Position numbers and translations under genes: made by a program. A stretch of 64,000 nt of DNA from an uncultured Saprospiraceae bacterium (lineage in GTDB: Bacteria > Bacteroidota > Bacteroidia > Chitinophagales > Saprospiraceae): positions 1 to 64,000 of the forward strand of contig CALLMH010000075.1 of NCBI GenBank assembly GCA_938007965.1. The letters are read 5' to 3'. Each line of letters opens with the position of its first letter. The stretch's first letter is position 1. Positions 55,582 through 64,000 of this stretch are shown here, one piece after another. The notes under the pieces are model-generated. The model searched no databases and was not told the DNA's origin. It saw nothing but the letters and a program-made list of their open reading frames with translations.

Positions 55582-56211
55582 TCACCGCAGCGGACGAGAC
55601 TTTACGACGTACTTCTCGAATAGTTCTACCTGATATGAATTGGACTCGTCAAAATCTCCACCATACATGCCAGCTTCGATTCTTTGACGCTTGGCTTCAT
55701 ATAGAGTTACTGCACACGCTACTGATATATTGAGGCTTTTGGTAAGACCTGATTGTGGTATTATAAAGTTTCCGTCTACTAAGGAGAGTGCTTCTTCACT
55801 CATTCCCCTATGTTCGTTGCCGAATAGCAGCGCGACAGATTTATCTAGTTCTAAATCATATAGACCTACTGAATCAGCCCCGAGGTGAGTACCATATATC
55901 TTATCGTATTTCTTTCTTACCGCAGTAAAGCAAGCATCCGCTTCCTCGAAAATATGTACATCTACCCACTTCTTGGATCCTGAAGAACTTTTGTGACCTG
56001 AGATTTTTTTGAGTGCTTCGGGACTTTCTATAGTATATAGTGCGTAAACTTCGGCTATACCGACTGAATCACACGTTCTCAGCACCGCCCCCAGATTATG
56101 AGGGTCATAAATATTTTCCAATATCACCGTCAACCCTTGTTGCCGATTAGCTGCGAGGACCTTCAGTTTTTCAGCTCTAGCTTCTGTGATCAAACTTACA
56201 TCTACTGCCAT
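55582..56211 (-). CDS. trmH: TrmH family RNA 2'-O-methyltransferase
   Basis: A SPOUT methyltransferase of 209 aa, probably the tRNA (Gm18) enzyme. Motifs are VILENIYDPHNLGAVLRTCD (motif 1), LLFGNEHRGMSEEALSL (motif 2) and LNISVACAVTLYEAKRQR (motif 3), which make the knot and bind AdoMet. The start codon abuts the stop of the upstream lipoprotein gene, so it is the third gene of the guaA-lipoprotein-trmH operon. A role on rRNA instead of tRNA cannot be excluded. Confidence 0.92.
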   Translation of the reverse strand: MAVDVSLITEARAEKLKVLAANRQQGLTVILENIYDPHNLGAVLRTCDSVGIAEVYALYTIESPEALKKISGHKSSSGSKKWVDVHIFEEADACFTAVRKKYDKIYGTHLGADSVGLYDLELDKSVALLFGNEHRGMSEEALSLVDGNFIIPQSGLTKSLNISVACAVTLYEAKRQRIEAGMYGGDFDESNSYQVELFEKYVVKSRPLR

Positions 56212-57627
56212 CTATCTAATTTTCCTGGCAAACCTGTTGTTCTTAAATTCGATGATATCTACATTCTTGTTTTCGAAGTAGTTGATTTTTTGCAATCTAT
56301 CATCAGGCGAATCCTGTCTCGTTGCTTCCACATTATACTTTGCCTGTAAGTAGTAGCCTTGATCTTTATTTAGAAAGTACTGAAAGTTCTTACCGTGTTT
56401 CTTAAGGTTACGACCAATGAACATCAAATTATCATAACCTTCGAATGCATCATCGGTTGGAAGCGCTCCATATTTATTGACGAAATCCCTCTTAAATCTA
56501 GCAACATCTCCATCGTATTCATCTACAAATTTTGATCTTGCTACACGCATATTTAGAGAATTATATTGATCGAAACTGATTTTATCTGATTCTATCATAA
56601 TCGGCATTCCGTATACGACCACATCTGTGATTCCCTTCTCTACACTCAATCTGCGCAATGCTCCATATACGAATGCTTCATCTTTGAATGACCAATTCGG
56701 TATGATCATCACGTTAGGCTTGTCTGATACGAAGATACTGTCAAATGCCGTCTCTCCTAAATCGATACTATCCTGACTGAGCATAAACTCCTGCAAGTGG
56801 TTCTCATCACTTTCTCCCCATACATCCTTCGCCAACTTTTGTAATTTTCGAGTTCTCTTCTTATCATTATCCATTGGGCTCGTCTCGCGGCCAAGTAGAT
56901 ATACGTTCTCTAAGTCACTGTAGTTTCTCTTTATTTCCTCCAATATAGCATAGTAGAAGTTATCTGTGTTGGGTCTCAGTTGGATATAATATGGGTTCTC
57001 TTTGGTAATCGTGGCACTTGCTTGCCATGGAGATACTATAGGGATCTGTTTTTGAGCAGCTAGTGTAGCCGCCGCTTTTAGATTATTTCGATTATAAGGT
57101 CCTACTATCACATCGGTGTCAGCACTTATTGAGGTCCGCAGTACATTATCGAAACTTCTTTTTTTCTCATCTACTATATTTAGATTGAGACTTACTCCTT
57201 CTCTTTCCAATATCTCAGTAGCTACCAATAATCCACTATAATATTGGACGAATCTATCAGAAGCTGATTGAGAATTAGCATAGTTGCCTGCATCAAATGG
57301 GATGAAGTAAGTGATGTCATAGATATCTTCTTTCAGAATCTCTATATCTCCTAATCTTTCGACTTTTGGTCGTTCGATCGGTGGTTTAGCATCATCTTTG
57401 GCCTCTGTCCATTCGATTTCTTTGACCTTCTTCTTGACCTTGGTCACATCTCCTCTTTTCGTTGTTTTTTTAGTACTTTGATTAGGTGATCTCCTTACAG
57501 CCTTATCTGTACCCGCACATGCTGATAGTAGCAGGCCAAATACTAAGAGGATGGCAAGATGAGTATATTTTCTATTAAAATTATTATTCCCACTCGATTG
57601 TAGCAGGCGGCTTAGTACTGATATCAT
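56212..57627 (-). CDS. Lipoprotein with periplasmic-binding-protein-like (LpoA/LivJ) fold
   Basis: A 471-aa lipoprotein. The signal ends LLLSAC (C37), after an unusually long n-region that overlaps the end of guaA by 44 bp; no other ATG is available, so translational coupling is likely. A Lys/Thr/Pro-rich linker runs to about 90. The rest has a type I periplasmic-binding fold ([37 protein letters not shown] and [14 protein letters not shown]). Its fold resembles branched-chain amino acid receptors and the LpoA regulator. No ABC transporter is nearby, so a sensing or envelope role is more likely than uptake. Confidence 0.85.
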   Translation of the reverse strand: MISVLSRLLQSSGNNNFNRKYTHLAILLVFGLLLSACAGTDKAVRRSPNQSTKKTTKRGDVTKVKKKVKEIEWTEAKDDAKPPIERPKVERLGDIEILKEDIYDITYFIPFDAGNYANSQSASDRFVQYYSGLLVATEILEREGVSLNLNIVDEKKRSFDNVLRTSISADTDVIVGPYNRNNLKAAATLAAQKQIPIVSPWQASATITKENPYYIQLRPNTDNFYYAILEEIKRNYSDLENVYLLGRETSPMDNDKKRTRKLQKLAKDVWGESDENHLQEFMLSQDSIDLGETAFDSIFVSDKPNVMIIPNWSFKDEAFVYGALRRLSVEKGITDVVVYGMPIMIESDKISFDQYNSLNMRVARSKFVDEYDGDVARFKRDFVNKYGALPTDDAFEGYDNLMFIGRNLKKHGKNFQYFLNKDQGYYLQAKYNVEATRQDSPDDRLQKINYFENKNVDIIEFKNNRFARKIR

Positions 57628-59125
57628 ATACTACTCTATTTATTCCTTTTACTTGATTTATTATTTCACTAGAGACTATTGCTAAGAAGTCATACGGAAG
57701 ATTGCTCCATTCTGCTGTCATTCCATCTACTGAATTAACACAACGAAGCGCTATAGTAAATTCGTATGTACGTTCGTCTCCCATTACTCCTACAGACTGT
57801 ACTGGTAATAGGATTGCCCCCGCCTGCCATACCTTATCATATAGTCCATGTTTCCTAAGATTATTGATGAATATGGCATCTGCCTCTTGGCATAGTTTCA
57901 CTTTATCTTCCGTGATCGCTCCCAACACTCTGATCGCGAGACCCGGACCTGGAAATGGATGTCTGGCGACTAATTCGTCGTTGACCCCCATCTGAGTGCC
58001 GACTCTCCTCACCTCATCTTTGAACAACATTCGCAGCGGCTCTATAATTTTAAGATCTAATTTGTCAGGAAGTCCTCCTACATTATGATGAGACTTGATA
58101 GTTACTGATGGTCCATGCACCGATACCGATTCTATCACATCAGGATATATTGTTCCTTGGCCGAGCCATTTCACGCCTTCTATTTTCTTAGCTTCCGCTT
58201 CGAACACTTCGATGAATACTCTTCCTATTATTTTTCTCTTTTGCTCAGGATCGCTTACACCTTCTAGCTCTGACAAAAATTCTTTTCCAGCACGCACGCC
58301 CTTGATATTGAGTCCCATATGCTTATATGAGTCCAGTACCTGTTCGAATTCATCTTTTCTAAGCAGTCCATTATCTAAGAAGATACAATACAGATTATCT
58401 CCGATTGCTTTGTGTATGAGTGTAGCCGCTATCGTGCTATCTACACCTCCAGAGAGACCCATCAGCACTTTATCATTTCCTAGTTTCGTCTTTAGTGCAG
58501 CTACAGAATCCTCTACGAAATGTGCTGGAGTCCAATCCGCTCTACACTTCACTACTTTATGGATGAAATTACTCAAAATATCTTTACCACATAGACTATG
58601 ATACACCTCAGGATGAAACTGCAAACAGTATATAGGATGATCGAATGCTCCTTCTTTTGATTTATAAGCGGCAACAGGGATATCGACTGTATGAGCTATG
58701 ATTTCAAAATTATCAGGCAGCTCTGTAATCGTATCTCCATGTGACATCCATACCTGGGATTCAGATTCTAGTCCTCCTAGAAGTTTGTCTGTAGCCGCTT
58801 CCGCTTGAAGCATGGCTTTACCATATTCTCTATGTTCTGATCTTGCGACCGTACCACCCATCTTATGGGCTATATATTGCGCTCCATAACATACCGCTAA
58901 TACAGGATAGCTCCCTACTATGGTAGAAAGATCTATTTGCAATGCCTTCTCTTCTAATACAGAAAATGGACTCCCAGATAATACGACACCCTTTATTGAT
59001 GGATCATCTTTAGGGAATTTATTGTACGGCATGATCTCACAAAACACATTCAATTCACGCAATCGCCTAGCTATCAATTGAGTATATTGAGATCCGAAGT
59101 CTAGAATTAATATCTTCTCAGTCAT
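57584..59125 (-). CDS. guaA: GMP synthase (glutamine-hydrolysing)
   Basis: A 513-aa enzyme that converts XMP to GMP using glutamine and ATP. The class I amidotransferase domain (about 1-185) has the catalytic Cys79 in VLAVCYGAQ and the His/Glu in [10 protein letters not shown]. The ATP pyrophosphatase domain has the P-loop GLSGGVDST near residue 225. The C-terminal dimerisation domain ends PPATIEWE, as in the family. It is first in an operon with a lipoprotein and trmH, and its promoter leaves almost no leader. Confidence 0.97.
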   Translation of the reverse strand: MTEKILILDFGSQYTQLIARRLRELNVFCEIMPYNKFPKDDPSIKGVVLSGSPFSVLEEKALQIDLSTIVGSYPVLAVCYGAQYIAHKMGGTVARSEHREYGKAMLQAEAATDKLLGGLESESQVWMSHGDTITELPDNFEIIAHTVDIPVAAYKSKEGAFDHPIYCLQFHPEVYHSLCGKDILSNFIHKVVKCRADWTPAHFVEDSVAALKTKLGNDKVLMGLSGGVDSTIAATLIHKAIGDNLYCIFLDNGLLRKDEFEQVLDSYKHMGLNIKGVRAGKEFLSELEGVSDPEQKRKIIGRVFIEVFEAEAKKIEGVKWLGQGTIYPDVIESVSVHGPSVTIKSHHNVGGLPDKLDLKIIEPLRMLFKDEVRRVGTQMGVNDELVARHPFPGPGLAIRVLGAITEDKVKLCQEADAIFINNLRKHGLYDKVWQAGAILLPVQSVGVMGDERTYEFTIALRCVNSVDGMTAEWSNLPYDFLAIVSSEIINQVKGINRVVYDISTKPPATIEWE

Positions 59126-59129
59126 GTCG

Positions 59130-59163
59130 CAAATATAGTTTTTTATACATATTAAAGGACCAA
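59130..59163 (-). promoter_or_regulatory. guaA promoter, possibly leaderless
   Basis: On the minus strand TTG (59163-59161) precedes TATATTTG (59137-59130) by 23 nt. Only four bases (CGAC) separate the box from the guaA ATG, so the transcript would begin at or next to the start codon. Confidence 0.55.
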
Positions 59164-59686
59164 TTCATCGGCTAGAATTTACAGATCTTAACTTACTTTT
59201 TATTAATCTGTACTCTTTTATTTAATTACATATTTCGTCTTGGTGTATTTCTCGTCCATAGCCATTGATGCGCGATTTCTCAAATCAAGTAGTGCAGGCA
59301 ATAAAGCAAAATCTAAATACTAAGCTTCAATTCTAGAAATCATAGAAAATGATATTTTGAAGTGCACTCTCATTATATACGATGTCCTTTATGTGAATAA
59401 TATTTTATTAAAATGAAAGCAATAATTTACATACATAACACCTTTATGTATATTCGAGCTTTCAAAATAATCGATGAATATTGAAGTGATTTAAAAAACT
59501 AAGGTCAAAATGATACGTAATCGCTCCGCAGCTAAAGCATAAAACTTACAGCTGAGCGTTCATACAGACTCTAGACAACTTAGAATATACAAGTTAATGA
59601 AGAGCTGTGATTCAATGAATTGCATGTGAATTGACATTAAGATCTTAAATCATTTCATAAAGTAAAGACTATACTTCATACCTGAG
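59164..59686. other. Gene-free stretch between divergent guaA and M23 peptidase genes
   Basis: No gene. A hairpin at 59522-59558 has stems CGCT/AGCG and CAGCT/AGCTG with a 3-nt bulge and a 16-nt loop. It is GC-rich relative to the surroundings and has no T-run. I see no riboswitch or tRNA. Confidence 0.35.
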
Positions 59687-60685
59687 ATGCAATATATCAA
59701 CCATTTAAAAAGGGTGACTTTCACCTTCATATTACTATCTATAAACGTAGCTCTACTATCGCAAGAGGTAGATTCTCTAGACGTCAATATTGATTCAACA
59801 GATGTCTTTTTCGAAAAGATAAGACTCGATAACTCCATAGCCTATAGAAATGAGTCTACTGGAGAAATCATCAGCCAATCAGAATATACGATCCTCTGCG
59901 AAGCGGAAAGCCCCGTTATCGGATCCAGTCATGATGGCCATACCCACTACGATTACTGGCATTGTGACAAGATAAATCCGTACAAAGATGTTGTTCTGAA
60001 TACTCCATTCAAAATAGAGTTTGATCAGTCAACATTTACCCACCCGGTAGACGGCAAAATCGTAGTCACCTCAAGATTCGGTAGACGAAGACGTGGACCA
60101 CATAGAGGATTAGACATAGATCTAGTTACTGGAGATTTTGTCAGATCCGTACTACCTGGCAAGGTACGTTTCGTCGGATATAGTAGAGGCCATGGAAAGA
60201 CAGTCGTGGTAAGACATGCCAATGATGTCGAAACAGTCTACGCCCATCTATCAGCATACACTGTCAAAACAAATGATATTATCAAAGAAGGTCAAATCAT
60301 AGGATTCGGTGGCAATACTGGAAATAGCAGAGGAAGCCACCTCCACTTAGAAGTGAGATACAAAGGCGTGTGCATCCATCCTGAATATGTGTTCAATTTT
60401 GATGGAAGCAAAACCGTCAATGGACCAGAGCTCTGGGTGACCAATGGATGGAAGAGTCCAAGAATGCATAACTCCAGAAGAAAAAGCAAAATCAAGCCTC
60501 TATCCTCCGAAGCTCTTGCAATAGAATTTCAAAAAAATGAACCGAAATATCACAAAGTAAAAAGAGGAGATACACTCTCTCAACTGGCAAGATCTTACAG
60601 CTTGAGAATATCTGAGCTCTGCAGTTTAAATTCTATATCTAAAAGGTCTATCCTGAGAATCGGTCAGATCATCCAAATCAGATAA
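59687..60685 (+). CDS. M23 peptidase with C-terminal LysM domain
   Basis: A 332-aa exported cell-wall endopeptidase-like protein. A signal peptide covers about 1-26 (ending NVALLSQ). The M23 domain (about 120-250) has the zinc motifs HRGLDIDL and GSHLHLEVRY, with a His in VYAHLSAY. A LysM domain at the C-terminus (about 283-332, YHKVKRGDTLSQLARSYSLR) binds peptidoglycan. The first ligand His and Asp and the HxH pair are present, so the domain may be active, unlike divisome regulators that lost them. It is monocistronic. Confidence 0.92.
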   Translation: MQYINHLKRVTFTFILLSINVALLSQEVDSLDVNIDSTDVFFEKIRLDNSIAYRNESTGEIISQSEYTILCEAESPVIGSSHDGHTHYDYWHCDKINPYKDVVLNTPFKIEFDQSTFTHPVDGKIVVTSRFGRRRRGPHRGLDIDLVTGDFVRSVLPGKVRFVGYSRGHGKTVVVRHANDVETVYAHLSAYTVKTNDIIKEGQIIGFGGNTGNSRGSHLHLEVRYKGVCIHPEYVFNFDGSKTVNGPELWVTNGWKSPRMHNSRRKSKIKPLSSEALAIEFQKNEPKYHKVKRGDTLSQLARSYSLRISELCSLNSISKRSILRIGQIIQIR

Positions 60686-60802
60686 ACATAGTAGCAAAAA
60701 ATAAATTTCTCACCTTAAACACTCAATTGTCAACACTATCTATAACCACATTGTAAAATATTACCTCTAAAATCAACACGATAAGATTAGTTTAATATTC
60801 CA

Positions 60803-60810
60803 TATGTTTG
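60803..60810 (+). promoter_or_regulatory. Candidate -7 box of the truA operon
   Basis: TATGTTTG matches TAnnTTTG and ends 23 nt before the truA start. No good -33 TTG was found. Confidence 0.4.
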
Positions 60811-60833
60811 CATACAAAATTTAAAAAGACAAA

Positions 60834-61607
60834 ATGCGGTACTTCGTAAGGTGCAAATATAATGGAACAGACTTCCATGGATGGCAATCTCAAAAAAACA
60901 CACCTGATACTGTACAAGGAAATATCGAACGAGCGCTTCATGTCTTCTTGCCCAACAATCCTGAAATCATAGGATGTGGAAGGACAGATGCTGGGGTGCA
61001 TGCCTCTGAGTATTATTTTCATTTTGACAGTATAGAGTTGGATGTCGGACTCATCAAATACAAGCTGAATAGTATTCTGCCATTTGCGATCGTAGTATCA
61101 GAGGTAATCATAGTGCATGATGATGCTCATACAAGATATGATGCCCACAAGCGTGCCTACACCTACTATATAGTCGGAGAGCGTGATCCATTCCGAAAAT
61201 GGACAACTCATAGACACCCACAATTAGAAAAAATAAAACTTGAAGACCTCAACAGCGCCGCCAGTCTACTTCTTGAATATGAAAACTTTGAGACATTCTG
61301 TAAAAACGGTTCCGACGAGAAAACAAAAAAATGTACTATGTACAGAAGCGAATGGGTACAAACGACCGATGGATATACCTATCACGTGGAGGCCAATCGA
61401 TTTCTGAGAGGAATGATTCGTCTCATCGTGGGTATGTGTCTCAATGTAGCACGGGGACAGATCACCATCGAGGAAGTAAAATATGCTATGGACAATAGAC
61501 TCAGACTCAAGAAAGATTGGAGCGTACCCGCAAGAGGCTTATTCTTAAGTAGAATCGAATATCCATATATACCTAATCTTGAATCAAATAGAAATAATGA
61601 AATATAA
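60834..61607 (+). CDS. truA: tRNA pseudouridine(38-40) synthase TruA
   Basis: A 257-aa pseudouridine synthase for positions 38-40 of the tRNA anticodon arm. The catalytic Asp is in IGCGRTDAGVHASEYYFHF near residue 52. Other family motifs are MRYFVRCKYNGTDFHGWQSQ and VEANRFLRGMIRLIVG. The length is normal. Its last codons overlap the start of the HAD gene by 11 bp, so it leads a truA-HAD-mqo operon. Confidence 0.95.
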   Translation: MRYFVRCKYNGTDFHGWQSQKNTPDTVQGNIERALHVFLPNNPEIIGCGRTDAGVHASEYYFHFDSIELDVGLIKYKLNSILPFAIVVSEVIIVHDDAHTRYDAHKRAYTYYIVGERDPFRKWTTHRHPQLEKIKLEDLNSAASLLLEYENFETFCKNGSDEKTKKCTMYRSEWVQTTDGYTYHVEANRFLRGMIRLIVGMCLNVARGQITIEEVKYAMDNRLRLKKDWSVPARGLFLSRIEYPYIPNLESNRNNEI

Positions 61608-62235
61608 ATGTATCATATTTGATTGTGATGGTGTATTGGTAGATAGTGAAATAATATCCAGCAAAGTCCTTGTGGAGTTGGCAAATTCTATTGGTGCACA
61701 TATTGATATTGAATACGCTGATCTGAATTTCACAGGTAAGGCTTTCGAAGATGTATTTGCGCATATAGAGGATCTAGCGGGTAGAAAACTGCCAGAAAAT
61801 CATGAGCGAGATTATCGCATACGCACATTCGAACTATTCAAATCAGAACTACAGCCGATAAAGGGCATCCACAAATTGCTGGATGAAATTACAGTTCCAT
61901 TCTGTGTCGCATCGAATGGACCAAGGGATAAAATAATACTCAACTTAGGGATAGTAGATCTACTATCCAGGTTTGAAGGAAATATATTTAGTGCATATGA
62001 TATCAATAGGTGGAAGCCAGATCCTGCATTATTTATTCATGCTGCAGAAGCTTTAGGATTTTCCCCTGACGAATGCGCCGTAATAGAAGATAGCATGTCG
62101 GGGATCAAAGCGGCAGTAGACGGTGGATTCGATGTATTCGGATTTGCAAATTCTCATAATAGCGTCCAATTTGAACAAGCTGGAGCTACCATATTCTTTG
62201 AGATGGATGATCTGTTGGGTATTATTAATAGGTAA
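61597..62235 (+). CDS. HAD superfamily hydrolase
   Basis: A 212-aa phosphatase-like protein of the beta-phosphoglucomutase/phosphoglycolate phosphatase type. The nucleophile motif is CIIFDCDGVLVDSE (DxD), followed by a small helical cap, motif II VASNGPRDK, a Lys in NRWKPDPALF and the acidic CAVIEDSMSGIKAA. The ATG at 61597 is chosen over the one at 61579 because it gives MKYKCIIFDCDG, the usual start. It overlaps truA by 11 bp. Substrate unknown; a sugar phosphate is likely. Confidence 0.9.
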   Translation: MKYKCIIFDCDGVLVDSEIISSKVLVELANSIGAHIDIEYADLNFTGKAFEDVFAHIEDLAGRKLPENHERDYRIRTFELFKSELQPIKGIHKLLDEITVPFCVASNGPRDKIILNLGIVDLLSRFEGNIFSAYDINRWKPDPALFIHAAEALGFSPDECAVIEDSMSGIKAAVDGGFDVFGFANSHNSVQFEQAGATIFFEMDDLLGIINR

Positions 62236-62281
62236 ATTAGCCCCATGGAATTTAATTATTACAGAAAAAAGTAAAAATATA

Positions 62282-63769
62282 ATGAATACAATACCAAAAC
62301 GTATTGCACTGATAGGAGCCGGTATCATGAGTGCGACATTGGGTATCCTGATCAAGAAATTGATACCTGATGCAACAATAGACATCTATGAGAGACTTGA
62401 TGAGGTAGGTGCCGAAAGCTCGGATGCTTGGAATAATGCAGGCACAGGCCACTCTGCATTTTGTGAACTCAACTATACACCGACCAATGAAGACGGATCC
62501 GTAAATATAGATAAAGCACTAAAAATCGGCGGCCAATTCGAAGTCTCAAAACAGTTTTGGTCTTACTTAGCTGAATCTAAAATGGTCGATACCAAAACCC
62601 CGTTTATCAATGATATAGATCATATGAGCTTTGTATGGGGCGCTGATAATGTCGAGTTCCTCAAGAAGAGATATGCGGCGCTTACACAGTACGCGATGTT
62701 CGAGGATATGATCTATACAGAAGATCATGATCAGATCGCTGAGTGGGCGCCATTGATGATGAAATCCAGAAAGATAGACGAACCTCTCGCAGTCACCCGA
62801 ATGGAAATCGGAACGGATGTCAACTTCGGAGCGGTGACCAGAGATATGATCGGCTATTTACAAAATAGTGATGGTGTCAATATACATCTAGCCCATGAGA
62901 TACAGGACCTCACACAAACAGAAGATGAAAAATGGTCTATTGACATAGAAAATCTAAATACGAAATCAAAATTTACCACCGAAGCGGACTATGTATTCAT
63001 AGGTGCTGGAGGTGGGTCTCTTATCCTACTAGAAAAATCTAATATCCCTGAGGGTAAAGGCTATGGGGGATTCCCGGTAAGTGGACAATGGCTCAGATGT
63101 GACAATCCCGAAATCATCGCCAAACACGAAGCCAAAGTATATGGAAAAGCATCTACCGGATCACCGCCAATGTCCGTCCCTCACTTAGATACGAGAATAA
63201 TCAATGGACAGAGATGCCTGCTATTCGGTCCTTATGCAGGATTCTCTACCAAGTTTCTCAAGAACGGTTCATATTGGGATCTCCCACTATCGATAGAGAT
63301 GCATAATGTATGGCCCATGCTATCAGCTGGAATACACAACATAGAACTTACGAAGTATCTTGTAGAGCAGGTATTCCAATCTATGGAAGACAGGCTAGAC
63401 TTCTTGAAACTATATTACCCTGAAGCAAATCCCGAAGATTGGAAACTAGAGATCGCAGGACAAAGGGTGCAAATCATAAAAAAAGATGAAGAAAATGGTG
63501 GAGTGTTAAAATTTGGCACTGAAGTAGTGATCAATGAAAACAAAACGCTATCCGTACTACTGGGCGCATCGCCTGGAGCGTCTACCTCTGTATCAATCAT
63601 GATCGATGTATTGACAAAATCATTCCCAGAGCAAATGGCCTCAGAAAAGTGGATATCCAGCATCAAAGAAATGATTCCTACCTATGGAATATCACTCGTA
63701 GATAACAGAGAATTATTACACGAAACACGTAAACGGACCACTCGCATTCTAAAATTAGAATCGGATTGA
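62282..63769 (+). CDS. mqo: Malate:quinone oxidoreductase
   Basis: A membrane-associated FAD enzyme of 495 aa that oxidises malate to oxaloacetate and feeds electrons to the quinone pool. The FAD-binding motif is RIALIGAGIMSATLGILIKK at the N-terminus, followed by the family's AWNNAGTGHSAFCELNYTP. The later ASTGSPPMSVPHLDTRIING and the C-terminal PGASTSVSIMIDVL are typical. The frame opens 53 codons upstream, within the HAD gene, but MNTIPKRIALIGAG is the correct start. It lies 46 bp after the HAD gene. Confidence 0.95.
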   Translation: MNTIPKRIALIGAGIMSATLGILIKKLIPDATIDIYERLDEVGAESSDAWNNAGTGHSAFCELNYTPTNEDGSVNIDKALKIGGQFEVSKQFWSYLAESKMVDTKTPFINDIDHMSFVWGADNVEFLKKRYAALTQYAMFEDMIYTEDHDQIAEWAPLMMKSRKIDEPLAVTRMEIGTDVNFGAVTRDMIGYLQNSDGVNIHLAHEIQDLTQTEDEKWSIDIENLNTKSKFTTEADYVFIGAGGGSLILLEKSNIPEGKGYGGFPVSGQWLRCDNPEIIAKHEAKVYGKASTGSPPMSVPHLDTRIINGQRCLLFGPYAGFSTKFLKNGSYWDLPLSIEMHNVWPMLSAGIHNIELTKYLVEQVFQSMEDRLDFLKLYYPEANPEDWKLEIAGQRVQIIKKDEENGGVLKFGTEVVINENKTLSVLLGASPGASTSVSIMIDVLTKSFPEQMASEKWISSIKEMIPTYGISLVDNRELLHETRKRTTRILKLESD

Positions 63770-64000
63770 TAGTATAATGTGAAAACATATCAAGAGTATG
63801 TGATGCTATCCGCACTAAAAAGTCAAAAATGCATTTTTGTCGTAAACGCATATAATAATCTTGCTATATAATTAGCTTAAATTTACTAATTTTAGGATTA
63901 CCATTACACGTTTAAAAAATCAATTTATAAATAGACTCTGTCGAGCATAGCAATATAGACACTTACATAGATGACAATCAAAACCATATTTACATTCTTA
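63770..64000. other. Gene-free right end of the window
   Basis: No gene or clear element is seen; the region is AT-rich. A following gene may start beyond the window. Confidence 0.35.

Noticed and set aside
59164-59686. Riboswitch for guaA
   Set aside because: The promoter box lies four bases before the ATG, leaving no leader for a riboswitch, and I see no purine aptamer pattern.
62123-62281. Longer mqo start inside the HAD gene
   Set aside because: The extension reads over the HAD coding end, and the family N-terminus begins at MNTIPKRIALIGAG.
1-64000. tRNA, rRNA, prophage or complete insertion sequence
   Set aside because: I saw no cloverleaf with a TTCGA-type loop outside coding genes, no rRNA words and no integrase, transposase or phage structural genes.

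Overview
The window reads as a piece of a Bacteroidota chromosome, probably a member of the Saprospirales or a close relative. Support comes from three exported proteins with type IX secretion (T9SS) sorting tails, HYR, GEVED and dockerin modules, Tat-exported Gfo/Idh/MocA and TIM-barrel proteins, a bS21 protein, a Bacteroidota-type short primary sigma factor, and promoters of the TTG-N20-TAnnTTTG type. The DNA is AT-rich and moderately dense. I see no rRNA, tRNA, CRISPR array, prophage or intact insertion sequence. The phylum is firm; the order is my inference.

Layout. 0-7 kb: a diverged dispersed repeat, a Tat-exported oxidoreductase, a 581-aa exported protein of unknown function, trmL, rpsU, a YdeI-like protein and mutY. 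7-22 kb: a surface-protein region with a 1647-aa HYR/C-type-lectin/GEVED protein, an ECF sigma factor, a 1375-aa HYR/dockerin/cohesin-like protein, a serine hydrolase, an eIF1/SUI1-like factor followed by four 31-bp tandem repeats, a thioredoxin-dockerin fusion and the primary sigma factor. The 959-bp gap before the 1375-aa gene holds a 42-bp perfect palindrome and a candidate structured small RNA with its own promoter and terminator. 22-35 kb: metabolic and uncharacterised genes, including a DUF1338 dioxygenase, an AGCS symporter, inorganic pyrophosphatase, a CrtA-like monooxygenase, a methyltransferase, a second Gfo/Idh enzyme and a YiaK-like dehydrogenase.

35-38.7 kb: an arsenic-type operon (ArsR, DUF6428, ArsC-like phosphatase, HMA-MauE membrane protein) with no arsenite pump, then pepT. 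38.8-46 kb: a stand-alone protein resembling the N-terminal domain of McrB-type ATPases, an SbcC without SbcD beside it, a CotH/lamin-tail T9SS protein and a short SWIM protein. 46-50 kb: small proteins, then an AraC-type regulator followed by a duplicated cupredoxin-like protein and an AhpD-like protein. The last two genes share a colinear promoter module of about 76 bp, with two direct repeats 21 bp apart at the same distance from the same -7 box. This is the best regulatory finding in the window: a small inferred regulon.

50-64 kb: mostly housekeeping. Sua5/YwlC, a fused E1 alpha/beta 2-oxoacid dehydrogenase with a LOG-family gene, an EF-hand protein, a guaA-lipoprotein-trmH operon, an M23/LysM endopeptidase, and a truA-HAD-mqo operon. 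A modular intergenic repeat occurs at least four times (near 0.1, 46.0, 49.1 and 52.0 kb). I found no clear new defence or mobile system. The most unusual items are the shared AraC-type promoters, the candidate small RNA, the palindrome, the repeat family and the pump-less ars-type operon.
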